In this document: piece after piece, positions 9,207 to 17,828 of the stretch
Layout: each line of letters opens with the position of its first letter
How positions within the stretch are numbered: the first letter of the stretch is position 1
NCBI GenBank assembly: GCA_020633465.1
Contig: JACKDN010000014.1
Location: 1 to 64,000 of the forward strand
DNA: 64,000 nucleotides
Source of the DNA: Myxococcales bacterium
Lineage (GTDB): Bacteria; Myxococcota_A; Bradymonadia; UBA7976; UBA1532
Direction of reading: 5' to 3'
Notes under the pieces: model-generated
Told to the model about the DNA's origin: nothing
The model's database searches: none
Seen by the model: only the letters and a program-made list of their open reading frames with translations
Program-made: the position numbers and the translations under genes

Positions 9207-9984
9207 ATGCGGAACGCGCGCACCTTGTGGCTGGCCGTCGGGCTGGCGTGTCTGGCGCTGGCCGGCTGTGACGACGACGACGACGCGAGCAGCCCGGCGG
9301 ACGCCGGCGTCGGCGGCGCGCCCGCGCGCGGGCGGCACGCCGGGCGCGGGCGGCCAGCCTGGCGCCGGCGGCACCCCTGGCGCGGGCGGCATCCCCGGCG
9401 CGGGCGGCACGCCGGGCGCCGGCGGCGAGCCGGGCATGGGCGGCACCCCCGGCGCCGGCGGCGCGCCGGGCATGGGCGGCGCCGGCGGCGGCCTGAACCT
9501 CAGCTGCGAGGCCGATCGCGACTGCGGCTTCGGCCGCCCCCCGCGCTGCCTCGTCGAGGTCGAGGGTGAAGAGGGGCGCTGCGTGCAGTGCCGCGTCAAG
9601 CGCGACTGCGGCGAGACCGCCCCCTTCTGCAGCGTCGAGGGCAACTGCGTCGCCTCGACCGACTTCCCCCTCGCCTGCGAGGTGGACATCGACTGCATTC
9701 AGGAGCGCCCGAACTGCCTGATCGCCGAGGGCCGGCTGCGGGGTCAGTGCGTCGAGTGCACCGACGACGCCCACTGCCCCGCCGAGGCGCCGGTCTGCGG
9801 CGAGGACAACACCTGCGTGGCGGGCGGCGAGGCCGGCTGCCGCGAGTCCTTCGACTGCCCGGTCGAGCGCCCCGAGTGCCGCATCCCGGCCGGCGCCGAG
9901 ACCGGCGACTGCGTCGAGTGCCTCGACGGCATGTCCTGCCCGGCCGAGCGCCCCACCTGCAACGCCGAGGGCACCTGCGAGTAG
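9207..9984 (+). CDS. Cys-rich lipoprotein with Gly/Pro linker (apparent frameshift)
   Basis: The ATG at 9207 follows an ideal GGGGAGG. The signal peptide has the lipobox LALAGC followed by a run of Asp. After about 35 residues the frame switches near 9318-9332, inside a GC-only stretch; the second frame runs to 9984. The joined protein is a lipoprotein with roughly ten GGTPGAGG-type units. These are followed by about four Cys-paired units of the type CxxDxDCxxERPxC and CVECTDDAHCPAEAPVC. Such collagen-like linkers with disulfide-knot repeats are common on the surface of Myxococcota and are thought to be structural or adhesive. The function is unknown. The break lies exactly where the coding repeat starts, so slippage or consensus error is likely. 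Confidence 0.75.
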
Positions 9985-9999
9985 CCCCGGGTCACCCGG

Positions 10000-11460
10000 T
10001 CAGCGCAGCTCCTTCAGCAGCGCGTCGAGGCCCTCGACCGTCTGGGTGTACCGCTCGCCCTTCTTGCCCGTGAACGCCCCGACGCGCGCCCGCTCGGCCT
10101 CGGCGACCGCCTTGGCCTTCTCGCGGTCGGCCCCGGGCGGGGCGCGCAGCAGGCGCGCGTAGCGCAGGCCGGCCACGGCGGCGTCCAGCTCGGCCTGCGC
10201 GCCGCCCTTCGCCCGCAGCGTCTCGGCCAGCGCGTACGCCTCGCCCGCCTCGTCGCGGGCCTCGCGCGTCTTGTCGAGGCGCCCGAGGAGCTGAGCGTGG
10301 TTGCCCAGGCTCAGCACTCGCAGCCGCGCCTCGTCGTCGGCCAGGTTCTTCGACAGCTCCGCCGCCTCGGCGTAGGCCTCGAGCGCCTCGCGATCGCGGC
10401 CCGCCTCGGAGTGGAAGGCGGCCAGGTGGTTCAGGCTGCGCACCAGATCGGCGCGCAGCGCGGCGTTCTCGGGGTGCTTCTCGACCAACGATCGCCGCAG
10501 GGCGAGCGCCTGCTCCAGATCCGCGCGGGCCAGGTCGGGCCGCCCCAGCTTCTGAGCCCGGTCGGCCACCCGCACCATCAGCGCGGCCCGCGTCCGCGGC
10601 AGCTCGACGTCCTGCGGCTGCAGCCGCTCGCGCACCTCGAGCGTCGCGATGGCGTCCCGCTCGAAGGCCTCGGCGCTGCCCTCGTCGTCGCGCGCCGCCG
10701 TCAGCTCGGCGGCGGTCATCAGCGCCAGGTACACCCGCGCCTGCGCGCTGATCGGATCCTCGGCCCGGATGGTCGCCGAGCGCGCCTGCCCCACCGCCTT
10801 CTCGAGCGCCCGCAGCATCGGCGGCCCCTCCTGCTGCGCGGCGTGCGCCCGCGCCGCGTCCAGCCACACCTCGGCCAGCGCCGCGCGCAGCGTGCTGCTG
10901 GGGTTCAGCCCGGCCAGCGGCCCCTCGACCCCCTCGGCCGCGTCGAGCGCCACCTTCGCCGCGCCCGCGTGGTTCGGCACGCCGCGCAGATACTCGATCA
11001 GCGCCCGCGCGGTCTGCAGCCGGTCCATCTGCGTCTGGTCGTTGGCCGGATCGGCGTCGTGCAGCGCCGCCGCGCGCTCGTAGGCCTCCTGCAGGTTCGC
11101 CAGCGCCGCCTCGCCCTGCCCGCGCTGCTCGGCCACGTGCCCCAGCCGCCGCGCCACCAGCATGCGCGCGCGCAGCAGGTCCGGCGCCTCGGGCCGCTGC
11201 TCGAGCAGCGCGTCGAGCCCGTCGCGCGCCTCGACCAGCGCGTTCCAGGCGCCCTGCACGTCGCGGTTGATCACCGCGCGGTCGGCGTCCTCGAGCGCCC
11301 GCTTCACCTGCGCGGCCGGCCCGCCGTCCTCGCCCTGCTCGACGCGGGCCCGGCGCTCGGCCAGCTTCAGGTGCATCACGATCGACGCCGCCAGGGCGAT
11401 GGCGATGCCGGCCAGCAGCAGCAGGCGCGTGCGGCGCTGCTTGTCGTGCGGCGCGGTCAT
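10000..11460 (-). CDS. TPR-repeat membrane protein
   Basis: The product is 486 aa. The ATG at 11460 overlaps the end of the RluA-RlmI fusion gene by four bases (ATGA). A basic N-terminus (HDKQRRTR) and one TM helix (LLLLAGIAIALAASIVMHL, about 13-31) place the rest in the periplasm, or in the cytoplasm if the helix is inverted. Residues 50-480 are tandem alpha-helical pairs with TPR-like Ala/Leu/Tyr spacing (for example LANLQEAYERAAALHDADP). It ends KELR. TPR proteins of this kind act as assembly scaffolds. It is the last gene of a four-gene overlapping chain, but shared function with rRNA modification is not evident. The long frame continues upstream to 12225 only as a shadow of the fusion gene. 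Confidence 0.85.
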   Translation of the reverse strand: MTAPHDKQRRTRLLLLAGIAIALAASIVMHLKLAERRARVEQGEDGGPAAQVKRALEDADRAVINRDVQGAWNALVEARDGLDALLEQRPEAPDLLRARMLVARRLGHVAEQRGQGEAALANLQEAYERAAALHDADPANDQTQMDRLQTARALIEYLRGVPNHAGAAKVALDAAEGVEGPLAGLNPSSTLRAALAEVWLDAARAHAAQQEGPPMLRALEKAVGQARSATIRAEDPISAQARVYLALMTAAELTAARDDEGSAEAFERDAIATLEVRERLQPQDVELPRTRAALMVRVADRAQKLGRPDLARADLEQALALRRSLVEKHPENAALRADLVRSLNHLAAFHSEAGRDREALEAYAEAAELSKNLADDEARLRVLSLGNHAQLLGRLDKTREARDEAGEAYALAETLRAKGGAQAELDAAVAGLRYARLLRAPPGADREKAKAVAEAERARVGAFTGKKGERYTQTVEGLDALLKELR

Positions 11461-12962
11461 GGGAACCTCCAGACGAACGTCTTCACCGGCGCCGGCCCCT
11501 CGGGGCACGGGTGGTCGACCGGGGGCGGGCACACCCGCTCGAGCGCGACGCCCGGCGGCAGCCCGGCCGCCACCTTGGCCGCGAAGCGGTGGGGCGTCAG
11601 CTGCCGGTGGTTGGTCGCGGTCCACAGCAGGCCCCCCGGCGCCACCAGCGGCGCCGCCAGCGCGGCCAGCTCGGCATAGTCGCGCGCCGCCGACCATCGC
11701 TTCTTCTTCTTGCCCACGCTGGTGCTGGGCGGATCGAGCACGACCAGGTCGAAGCGCTCGCCGCGGCGCGCCAGGCGGCCCAGCCAGTCGAACACGTCCC
11801 CATAGATCGCGTCGTGGCGCGAAGGTTCCACGCCGTTGGCCAGAAGCTGCGCGGGGATGCGATCCAGCCAGGCCTTCGACAGGTCGACGCTGACCGTCTC
11901 GGCCCCCGCCGTCGCGGCGGCGATCGAGAAGCCGCCGGCGTGCGCGAAGGTGTTCAGCACGCGCATGCCGCCGGCGCGACGCGCCAGCCAGGCGCGCTGC
12001 GGGCGCTGATCGAGGAACAGGCCGGTCGAGAGCTGCGGCCCCAGCTCGACGAGGTAGCGCACGCCGTGCTCGGTGACGGTCAGGGGCAGCGGCGCGGGCT
12101 CGCCCGCGGTCAGCGCCGGCATCGGCTGACCGCCGCGCGACCGATCGCGGCGGCCGACCACCGTGTAGACGCCGCGCGCCGGCGGCAGGGGCCCGGCGGG
12201 CGCGCCCTCGTCGTGCTGCACCCACAGCCAGTCGCCGTAGCGGTCGACGGTCCAGCCCGGGTGGCCGTCGGCCTCGCCGTCGAGCGCGCGGTAGCAGGTC
12301 GTGTCGGGATCGGCGGCCAGGCCGGCGCGCAGCGCGGCGGGTGGCTCGCCCAGGTAGGGCGCGAAGGCGGGCGGCGGCGGCGCCTCCCAGCGCGCGCCGT
12401 CGGGCAGCGCCAGCGACGCGCAGTGCAGCAGCAGGCGCGGCGCGCGCAGATCGAGCGGATCGCCGTAGCGCGCGTCGGCCCGCACCGGGCAGCCGGCGGC
12501 GGCCAGGTGCGCGCGGATCTGGTGCGTGCGGCCGGTGATCGGCTGCGCCTCGAGCAGGGTCCAGCCGGCCCCTCGCCGCAGCACCCGGTACCGCGTCTCG
12601 GCCGGCTGACCCGGCGCGGCGGGCACCGCGCCGGTGAGGCGGCCCGACGCCGCGGGCGGCGCGCCCTCGACCACCGCCAGGTAGCGCTTCTCGGCCCGCC
12701 GCCCCTGCAGCGCGCCCTGCAACGACGCCGCGCCCGCCGGGGTGAGGCTGAAGGCGAGCACGCCGCTGGTGTCGACGTCGAGGCGCTGGTGGACGCCCAC
12801 GCCGCCGCCCAGCCAGCGCACCACGTCGGGGCGCGCGCTCGCGCCGTCGGCGTGGGTCAGCCAGCCGGCCGGCTTGTCGACGACCACCCGATGCGCGTCG
12901 CGCGCGAGGATCCGCGGCGCCTCACCGGGCGTGGGCTCGACCTGCAGCTGGCGCGGGATCAC
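11457..12962 (-). CDS. Fusion of RluA-type pseudouridine synthase and RlmI-type rRNA methyltransferase
   Basis: The product is 501 aa in one uninterrupted frame. Residues 15-195 are an RluA-family pseudouridine synthase: VVVDKPAGWLTH, the catalytic loop HQRLDVDTSG with Asp62, and GRTHQIRAHL. An S4 domain is absent. Residues about 215-500 are a class I SAM methyltransferase like RlmI (23S rRNA m5C1962): an FLDQRPQRAWL segment, SAM motif I VLNTFAHAGGFSI (about 335-347), and the motif IV-like VVLDPPSTS with DPP at 410-412. RlmI uses a catalytic Cys after its DPP region; here I see DPPSTS and no nearby Cys, so base specificity could differ. The predicted role is modification of two positions in 23S rRNA (or tRNA for the RluA part). 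It overlaps both neighbours by four bases. Confidence 0.88.
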   Translation of the reverse strand: MIPRQLQVEPTPGEAPRILARDAHRVVVDKPAGWLTHADGASARPDVVRWLGGGVGVHQRLDVDTSGVLAFSLTPAGAASLQGALQGRRAEKRYLAVVEGAPPAASGRLTGAVPAAPGQPAETRYRVLRRGAGWTLLEAQPITGRTHQIRAHLAAAGCPVRADARYGDPLDLRAPRLLLHCASLALPDGARWEAPPPPAFAPYLGEPPAALRAGLAADPDTTCYRALDGEADGHPGWTVDRYGDWLWVQHDEGAPAGPLPPARGVYTVVGRRDRSRGGQPMPALTAGEPAPLPLTVTEHGVRYLVELGPQLSTGLFLDQRPQRAWLARRAGGMRVLNTFAHAGGFSIAAATAGAETVSVDLSKAWLDRIPAQLLANGVEPSRHDAIYGDVFDWLGRLARRGERFDLVVLDPPSTSVGKKKKRWSAARDYAELAALAAPLVAPGGLLWTATNHRQLTPHRFAAKVAAGLPPGVALERVCPPPVDHPCPEGPAPVKTFVWRFP

Positions 12963-13342
12963 GCGTCCTCGGGCGGCGGCAGCCCGAGCGCCAGCGCGCG
13001 CGCCGGCAGGGGCCGGCGTTCGGCCCGCCAGCGGGCCGCCAGCGCGTCCCGGATGCGCCGGGTGGCGGCGAGGCGGTGCAGCACGTCCTGGGCGTCGGCG
13101 ACGCGGCTGGCCACGACGGGCGATGCCCCCTCGGCCCGCCGCGCCAGGGCCTCGGCCAGCTCGGCCTCGTCGGGCGCGGGCGCGGCGCCCTCGAAGAGCG
13201 CCCCGCCCAGCGCGCGCAGCCGCTCGCGCTGATAGCCCAGCTGGCGCTCGGCCGCCGCGAGATCGGCGCGCGCCTCGACGAGGCGCCGGCGCCAGCCCAA
13301 GAGCAGCAGGCCGACGGCCAGCGCGAGGGCCCAGGCGATCAT
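12959..13342 (-). CDS. Small membrane-anchored coiled-coil protein
   Basis: The product is 127 aa. The ATG at 13342 overlaps the stop of the Mpo1-like gene by four bases, and its own stop overlaps the fusion gene start by four bases. A single N-terminal TM helix (MIAWALALAVGLLLLGW) is followed by charged helical sequence with heptad-like spacing (about 20-110) rich in Arg, Ala and Glu. No family is recognised. Its position between a membrane-lipid-like enzyme and an rRNA-modifying enzyme gives little functional hint. The longer frame that starts at 13486 is only antisense to the preceding gene. Confidence 0.7.
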   Translation of the reverse strand: MIAWALALAVGLLLLGWRRRLVEARADLAAAERQLGYQRERLRALGGALFEGAAPAPDEAELAEALARRAEGASPVVASRVADAQDVLHRLAATRRIRDALAARWRAERRPLPARALALGLPPPEDA

Positions 13343-13692
13343 GCGCCCTGCAGGGCCCGCTCGAGGTGGGGCCCCAGCCGCCCGGTGACGGCCAGCCGGA
13401 ACATGCGCAGATCGCCGCGCAGCGACCACACCGGGTAGGTGAAGGTGGCCGGCCGGTTCTTCTCGATCACGTAGTGCCCGATCCACGCCGGCCCGTAGCC
13501 CACCACCGGCACCAGCGGCAGCAGCATCGGGTTCACCGTCGACGCGGCCAGGGTGGCCAGCGCCGCGCCGGTGCCCGCCAGGTGCAGGGCCCGGTTGACC
13601 GGGTGGGCGTGTTCGCGCAGATAGTAGGGCCAGAACGCTTCGAAGCTGTCGATGTGTGCTTCGCTCAGGGATGGGGCGATGGTGTCGGCCAC
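13339..13692 (-). CDS. Mpo1-like (DUF962) membrane protein
   Basis: The product is 117 aa, about the length of the short DUF962 family. It shows the family signature FWPYYLREHAHPVNRALH followed by a hydrophobic segment, and the second signature GYGPAWIGHYVIEKNRPATF followed by YPVWSLRGDLRMF. Two to three membrane segments are likely. Yeast Mpo1 is an Fe(II)-dependent dioxygenase that alpha-oxidises 2-hydroxy fatty acids; the conserved histidines (HAHP, NRALH, GHY) fit that metal site. Bacterial roles are largely untested. It is the first gene of the overlapping minus-strand chain and is divergent from the lipoprotein gene starting near 13703, so the two starts share a very compact regulatory region. 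Confidence 0.88.
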   Translation of the reverse strand: MADTIAPSLSEAHIDSFEAFWPYYLREHAHPVNRALHLAGTGAALATLAASTVNPMLLPLVPVVGYGPAWIGHYVIEKNRPATFTYPVWSLRGDLRMFRLAVTGRLGPHLERALQGA

Positions 13693-13702
13693 GATCTCAC
13701 CT

Positions 13703-14821
13703 GTGGGTCGGTCGGCGTCGGCGCGGCATGGTACCCCGTGTCGGTCCGCGGGTCACCTGCTGCGCGCGCTGCTGGGGGTGGCGGTCCTGGCCGGCTGCGG
13801 GGGGACGGCCGCGCCCGACGCGCCCGCCGCCGAGTCGGCCTGGGCCACGGTCAACGCCGCCTTCGGCGAGGCCCTGCACGATCCGTCCGCGCGCGCCCGC
13901 CGCTTCAGCGGGGCGGCGATCGAACAGCTCGTGCTGGCGCGCGAGCTGGACGCGACCCGCTACCACTACCTGCACCCGGCCGAGCTGCGCCGCCTCACCG
14001 CCGACCGCCTGGCCGGCGAGGCCGCCTTCACCGTCGACGGCTGGCCCGCGGCGGTCACCTTCGAGCTGGGTCGCACGGGCGACGGCGGCTGGCGGGTCGA
14101 GGCCGTGGCGCCCCCCGAAGAGCAGCGCCGCCTGATGACCCTGCTGGGCCCGCTGGGCCTTCCGGTGGTGCGCGACGCCGCCCCGTGGAACGGCGGCCTG
14201 GCGGGCCGCGACGCGGCCGGACGCCCCACCGCCGCGGTGCTGCTGCTGGCCCTCGAGGGCGCGCTGTACGTCGACGGCGTGCACCGGGTGCCCAACCGCC
14301 GCGAGCCGGCGGTCGAGGCCCTGCGCGCGGCGCTGGACACCCGCACGGCGCTGGCCCGCGACGCCCACGCCACCTACCGCCCGCAGGTGGCGATCGCCCT
14401 GCCCCGCGACGCCTCGGCGCTGCGCCACGCGCTGCTGGCCAGCTGGGCCGAGGAGGCCGGCGCCCAGGCGCTGATGCTGGTGGTGCGGCGCGCGGACGGC
14501 GGGCCCGGGCAGCTGCCCCTCGCCCGCCGCGCGCCCGCCGCGCCGGGCACCCACCCGGTGGTGGCCCACCTGCGCCAGGACATCGCCGCGGTGACGCTGA
14601 GCGTCGGGGAGGACGCCCGTACCCTGCCCCGCACGGCCGGCACCGTCGACGACGCCGCCCTCGCCGCGGCCTTCGCCGAGCTGCACGCGGCCCACCCCAC
14701 GCTGGCGGGGGTGGTCATCGAGGCGGATCCGGACGGCGCCCACGGCGCCCTGGTGTCCCTGCTGCGCAGCGCCCAGCGCGCCGCCGGCGAGCTGCCCATC
14801 GCCACCGCGGATCCCTCGTGA
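13703..14821 (+). CDS. Lipoprotein with ExbD-like modules
   Basis: The start is uncertain. The frame is open from 13652, and a GTG at 13703 is taken because the next gene upstream begins divergently at 13692. A signal sequence (HLLRALLGVAVLAGC) ends in a lipobox. The body includes a basic stretch and two regions reminiscent of the ExbD periplasmic fold. The first runs from ALYVDGVHRVPNRR to LMLVVRR. The second runs from AVTLSVGEDARTLP through ELHAAHPTLAGVVIEADPDG to SLLRSAQRAAG. ExbD proteins sense and couple proton-driven motors to periplasmic partners but normally have a TM helix, not a lipid anchor. The ExbD resemblance is by pattern only. The stop overlaps the next lipoprotein's GTG by four bases, and that gene carries an AgmX/PglI-type domain, a usual companion of such motors. 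Confidence 0.68.
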   Translation: MGRSASARHGTPCRSAGHLLRALLGVAVLAGCGGTAAPDAPAAESAWATVNAAFGEALHDPSARARRFSGAAIEQLVLARELDATRYHYLHPAELRRLTADRLAGEAAFTVDGWPAAVTFELGRTGDGGWRVEAVAPPEEQRRLMTLLGPLGLPVVRDAAPWNGGLAGRDAAGRPTAAVLLLALEGALYVDGVHRVPNRREPAVEALRAALDTRTALARDAHATYRPQVAIALPRDASALRHALLASWAEEAGAQALMLVVRRADGGPGQLPLARRAPAAPGTHPVVAHLRQDIAAVTLSVGEDARTLPRTAGTVDDAALAAAFAELHAAHPTLAGVVIEADPDGAHGALVSLLRSAQRAAGELPIATADPS

Positions 14822-15672
14822 GGCGCGCGCCCGCGCTGCTGGGGCTGATGCTGGTGTTCGGCTGCGGCGACGACGAGGCCGCGCCGGGCGCGACCCCGAC
14901 GCTGGACGATCCCGCCCGGGCCGCCGAGGACTTCCTGCGCCACCACGCCTTCGATCCGCCCGACGCGCTGCGCGCCCGCTTCGTGCGCGAGGTCGATCCC
15001 GCCGACTTCCCGCTGCGCCTGCTGGTCGAGGATCCCGCCGCGTACCGCTTCGACGGGCTGTGGCGGCAGCGCACCGTGGACGGGCGGCTGGTGGTCGAGG
15101 CGCTCGTCGAGGTCGACGGCGCGCCGCGGGTGGTCGAGTTCTGGCTCGAGCGGCAGGCCGACGCGTGGCGCATCGCCGGCTGGGATCCGACCTCGCGCGA
15201 GGTGGAGCCGGCCGCGGCCGCCCCGCCGGCCGGCGCGCGCATCCCGCCCCCCTTCGCGCCGGCCGCCTTCCGCGGCGCGCCGCCCGTCCGCACCGTGCCC
15301 TTGCCCGCGTCGGCGGACGCGCCCCGCGCGGCGCCCACGCGGTCGCCGATGCGCGTGGTGATCGGGCGACCGACCCTCGAGGCCACCTGCACCGAGAGCG
15401 CCGCGCTCGAGCGGGCCGTGCGCGGGCGCCGGGCCGATCTGGGGGCGTGCCACGCGATCGCCTTCGGCGCCGCGGTGCGGCCGGGCCGCGTGACGCTCGA
15501 GCTGACCGTCGAGGGGGCCACCTTCGCCGCGCGCGTGGTCGAGACGACGCTGATCGACGAGCGCCTCGGCGCCTGCCTCGCGCGCGTGCTGGGCGAGCTG
15601 CCGGCCGGCGATCACGGGGCCTGCACCGCGCGCGTCCCGATCACGTTCGCGCCGCCCGCCCGGCGCCGGTGA
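14818..15672 (+). CDS. Lipoprotein with AgmX/PglI-like C-terminal domain
   Basis: The product is 284 aa from a GTG at 14818 that overlaps the previous stop (GTGA). The signal peptide LLGLMLVFGC ends in a lipobox. Residues about 35-130 form an NTF2-like domain (PDALRARFVREVDPADFPLR, then VEFWLERQADAWRIAGWDP). A Pro/Ala-rich linker is followed by a C-terminal region (about 175-280) with the AgmX/PglI pattern: a conserved pair of Cys, GRVTLELTVEG, and LGACLARVLGELPAG. In Myxococcus these domains occur in gliding-motor and adventurous-motility proteins, where they bridge the envelope. It is coupled to the ExbD-like lipoprotein upstream. The exact role is inferred. Confidence 0.78.
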   Translation: MRRAPALLGLMLVFGCGDDEAAPGATPTLDDPARAAEDFLRHHAFDPPDALRARFVREVDPADFPLRLLVEDPAAYRFDGLWRQRTVDGRLVVEALVEVDGAPRVVEFWLERQADAWRIAGWDPTSREVEPAAAAPPAGARIPPPFAPAAFRGAPPVRTVPLPASADAPRAAPTRSPMRVVIGRPTLEATCTESAALERAVRGRRADLGACHAIAFGAAVRPGRVTLELTVEGATFAARVVETTLIDERLGACLARVLGELPAGDHGACTARVPITFAPPARRR

Positions 15673-15675
15673 GCG

Positions 15676-16761
15676 TCAGCGCGGCGCCTCGAGGGTGACC
15701 TGCACGGTGCGCAGGGCGCCGGCGCGCTCGACGACGAGGCGGACGGTGGCGCCCGGATCGTGCTGCTCGAGCGCCAGCAGCAGATCGTCGGCGCTGCGCA
15801 GGGGACGATCGTCCAGCTGACGCAGCACGTCCCCCAGCAGCAGGCGGCCCCGGGGATCGCGGCGCGTACCCACGAGGCCCACGTCCGCGGCCGGGCCGTC
15901 GGGATCGACCGACAGCACCAGCAGCCCCTCCAGCCGCAGGCGCCGCGCGATCGCGTCGCTGGCCACGTTGACGCCCAGCCGGGGGCGCACGAGGCGCCCG
16001 TGGCGCAGGAGCTGGGGCACGACCCGGTTCACGGTGTCGACGGGCACGGCGAAGCCGATGCCGGCGCTGGCGCCGCTCGGGCTCTGGATGGCGGTGTTGA
16101 TGCCCACCAGCCGCCCCGCGCTGTCCAGCAGCGGGCCGCCCGAGTTGCCCGGGTTGATCGAGGCGTCGGTCTGGATGACGCCCTCGATCTCGCGGCCGCC
16201 GACCGACTCGATGGTGCGGCCGAGGGCGCTGACGATGCCGGTGGTGAGCGAGTGATCGAGGCCGAAGGGGTTGCCGATCGCGAAGACGGCCTGCCCCACC
16301 TGCAGATCGGCCGAGGTGCCCACCGGGATGGGGTGCAGCGCGTCCGCGGGCGCCTCGATGCGCAGCAGGGCGAGGTCCTTCTCGGGCGCCGCGCCGACCA
16401 GGCGCGCCGGCCAGGTGGTGTGATCGTCGAGGGTGACCTGGACGGCCGACGCCTGGGCGACGACGTGGAAGTTCGTGACGACGTGACCCGCGTCGTCCCA
16501 GACGAAGCCGCTGCCGGCGCCCTGGGGCACGGCGTTGGCGTTGAGGGTGAGCGCGTCGCGGTAGACGGCCAGGGTGGTGATCGAGACGACCGACGGGGCC
16601 AGCCGCGCGAACAGGTCGATGGTGGCCTGCTCGCCCGGCACGAGGGGACCGCGGGGCGTCACCGCCCGCGGGCCGGGCCCGGGCCGCCCGAGCGCGACGA
16701 GGGCGCCGCCCGCGCCGAGCGCCGCGCCCACCACCAACGTCACCAGGGGCGCGGCCCTCAT
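15676..16761 (-). CDS. HtrA/DegP-like serine protease with PDZ domain
   Basis: The product is 361 aa. The ATG at 16761 overlaps the AI-2E-family transporter gene by four bases. An N-terminal hydrophobic segment (VTLVVGAALGAGGALVAL) is an anchor or signal. The trypsin-like domain has the full triad: His99 (NFHVV), Asp129 (EKDLALL) and Ser207 (NPGNSGGPL). A single PDZ domain (about 265-355) contains the GDVLRQLDDRPLRS element. It should be a periplasmic quality-control protease/chaperone of the DegS/DegP group; the single PDZ and single TM fit DegS or HtrA of the membrane-anchored kind. The frame continues to 19113 only as a shadow of the two upstream genes. It is convergent with the AgmX-like gene, with three bases between the stops. 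Confidence 0.95.
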   Translation of the reverse strand: MRAAPLVTLVVGAALGAGGALVALGRPGPGPRAVTPRGPLVPGEQATIDLFARLAPSVVSITTLAVYRDALTLNANAVPQGAGSGFVWDDAGHVVTNFHVVAQASAVQVTLDDHTTWPARLVGAAPEKDLALLRIEAPADALHPIPVGTSADLQVGQAVFAIGNPFGLDHSLTTGIVSALGRTIESVGGREIEGVIQTDASINPGNSGGPLLDSAGRLVGINTAIQSPSGASAGIGFAVPVDTVNRVVPQLLRHGRLVRPRLGVNVASDAIARRLRLEGLLVLSVDPDGPAADVGLVGTRRDPRGRLLLGDVLRQLDDRPLRSADDLLLALEQHDPGATVRLVVERAGALRTVQVTLEAPR

Positions 16762-17822
16762 CCCTTCATCAGGGTGGCGATGGGCTCGAGGGCCGGGATG
16801 CGCGCGCAGATGACCTTGACCGACACCATGATCGGCACCGCGAGGATCATCCCGATGGGCCCCCAAAGGGCGCCCCACACCAGCATCGAGAGGAAGACGA
16901 CCAGCGGCGAGACCTTCACCGCCTGGCCGACGTAGCGCGGATCGAGCACGCTGCCGATCGCGCCGTTGATCGCCAACAGCCCGATCGCCACGCCCGTCGC
17001 GCCCCAGGCGGTCATCGCGGGGTCGACCATCGCGACGACGATCGGCGGCAGCGAGGCGACGATGGCGCCCACCGTGGGCACGAAGTTCAGCGGGAACGCC
17101 AAGAGGCCCCAGAAGACCGCGAAGTCGACGCTGCACAGCTCGAGGAAGACCCAGACGCAGAAGCCGGTGAAGGCGCTGATGAGCGTCTTCGCGACGACGT
17201 ACGCCCGCACGTCGTGGCCGATGCCCTGCAGCGCGTCGAGCATCGGGTGATCCTGCCCGTACGCCTCTTCGAACTTCTCGTGGAAGCGGCGGCCCTCGAC
17301 CAGGATGAAGCCGCACAAGAGCAGGGTGAGGAAGAGGTAGCCCACCGCGGTGGTCGCCGCGCTGACGCCGTCCTGGAAGAACTGCACGACGCCGCTGAAC
17401 GCGCCCGGCAGCAGGTTGTCGCCGATCTCCCGGCGCACCATCTCGCGCTGCTCGGTGTCCCCCACCCGCTCGATGATCGCCTCGATGGTCTGGTTGGCCT
17501 GATAGATCAGGCGGTCCTTGTACTTGGGCAGCGCCTGGCTGACCGGGCCGACGGTGGCGCTGAACACCAGGAAGAGTCCCAGGAAGGGCAGCGTGGCGGC
17601 CGTCTCGGCCCCGACGATCGCCAGCGAGGCGGGCACGCCGCGCCGGGTCATCCAGGCCACCAGCGGCAGCACCAGGAAGGACAGCAGGATGGCCAGCACC
17701 AGCGGGATCAGGATCGGCCGCAGCGCGGTCAGCACCACGCCGGCCAGCACCAGCGCGGCGAGGCGGCCGGTGACGCGCCAGGCCAGCCCGGCCGAGTCGC
17801 GCCTGCCGTCGGGGGCATCCAA
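16758..17822 (-). CDS. AI-2E family transporter (UPF0118/PerM)
   Basis: The product is 354 aa. The start is a TTG at 17822 (coding MDAPDGRRD), six bases after the upstream stop; no better start is seen before the first TM. It has about seven to eight TM helices. A soluble segment (SQALPKYKDRLIYQANQTIEA) sits after the second pair. The conserved core FPLNFVPTVGAIVASLPPI and the end region LVWGALWGPIGMILAVPIM identify the family. Members include TqsA (autoinducer-2 export) and sodium/proton antiporters, so the substrate is open. The stop overlaps the HtrA start (ATGA), so transcription with the upstream cyclic-nucleotide-binding gene and downstream HtrA is expected. Confidence 0.93.
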   Translation of the reverse strand: MDAPDGRRDSAGLAWRVTGRLAALVLAGVVLTALRPILIPLVLAILLSFLVLPLVAWMTRRGVPASLAIVGAETAATLPFLGLFLVFSATVGPVSQALPKYKDRLIYQANQTIEAIIERVGDTEQREMVRREIGDNLLPGAFSGVVQFFQDGVSAATTAVGYLFLTLLLCGFILVEGRRFHEKFEEAYGQDHPMLDALQGIGHDVRAYVVAKTLISAFTGFCVWVFLELCSVDFAVFWGLLAFPLNFVPTVGAIVASLPPIVVAMVDPAMTAWGATGVAIGLLAINGAIGSVLDPRYVGQAVKVSPLVVFLSMLVWGALWGPIGMILAVPIMVSVKVICARIPALEPIATLMKG

Positions 17823-17828
17823 GGGCGG

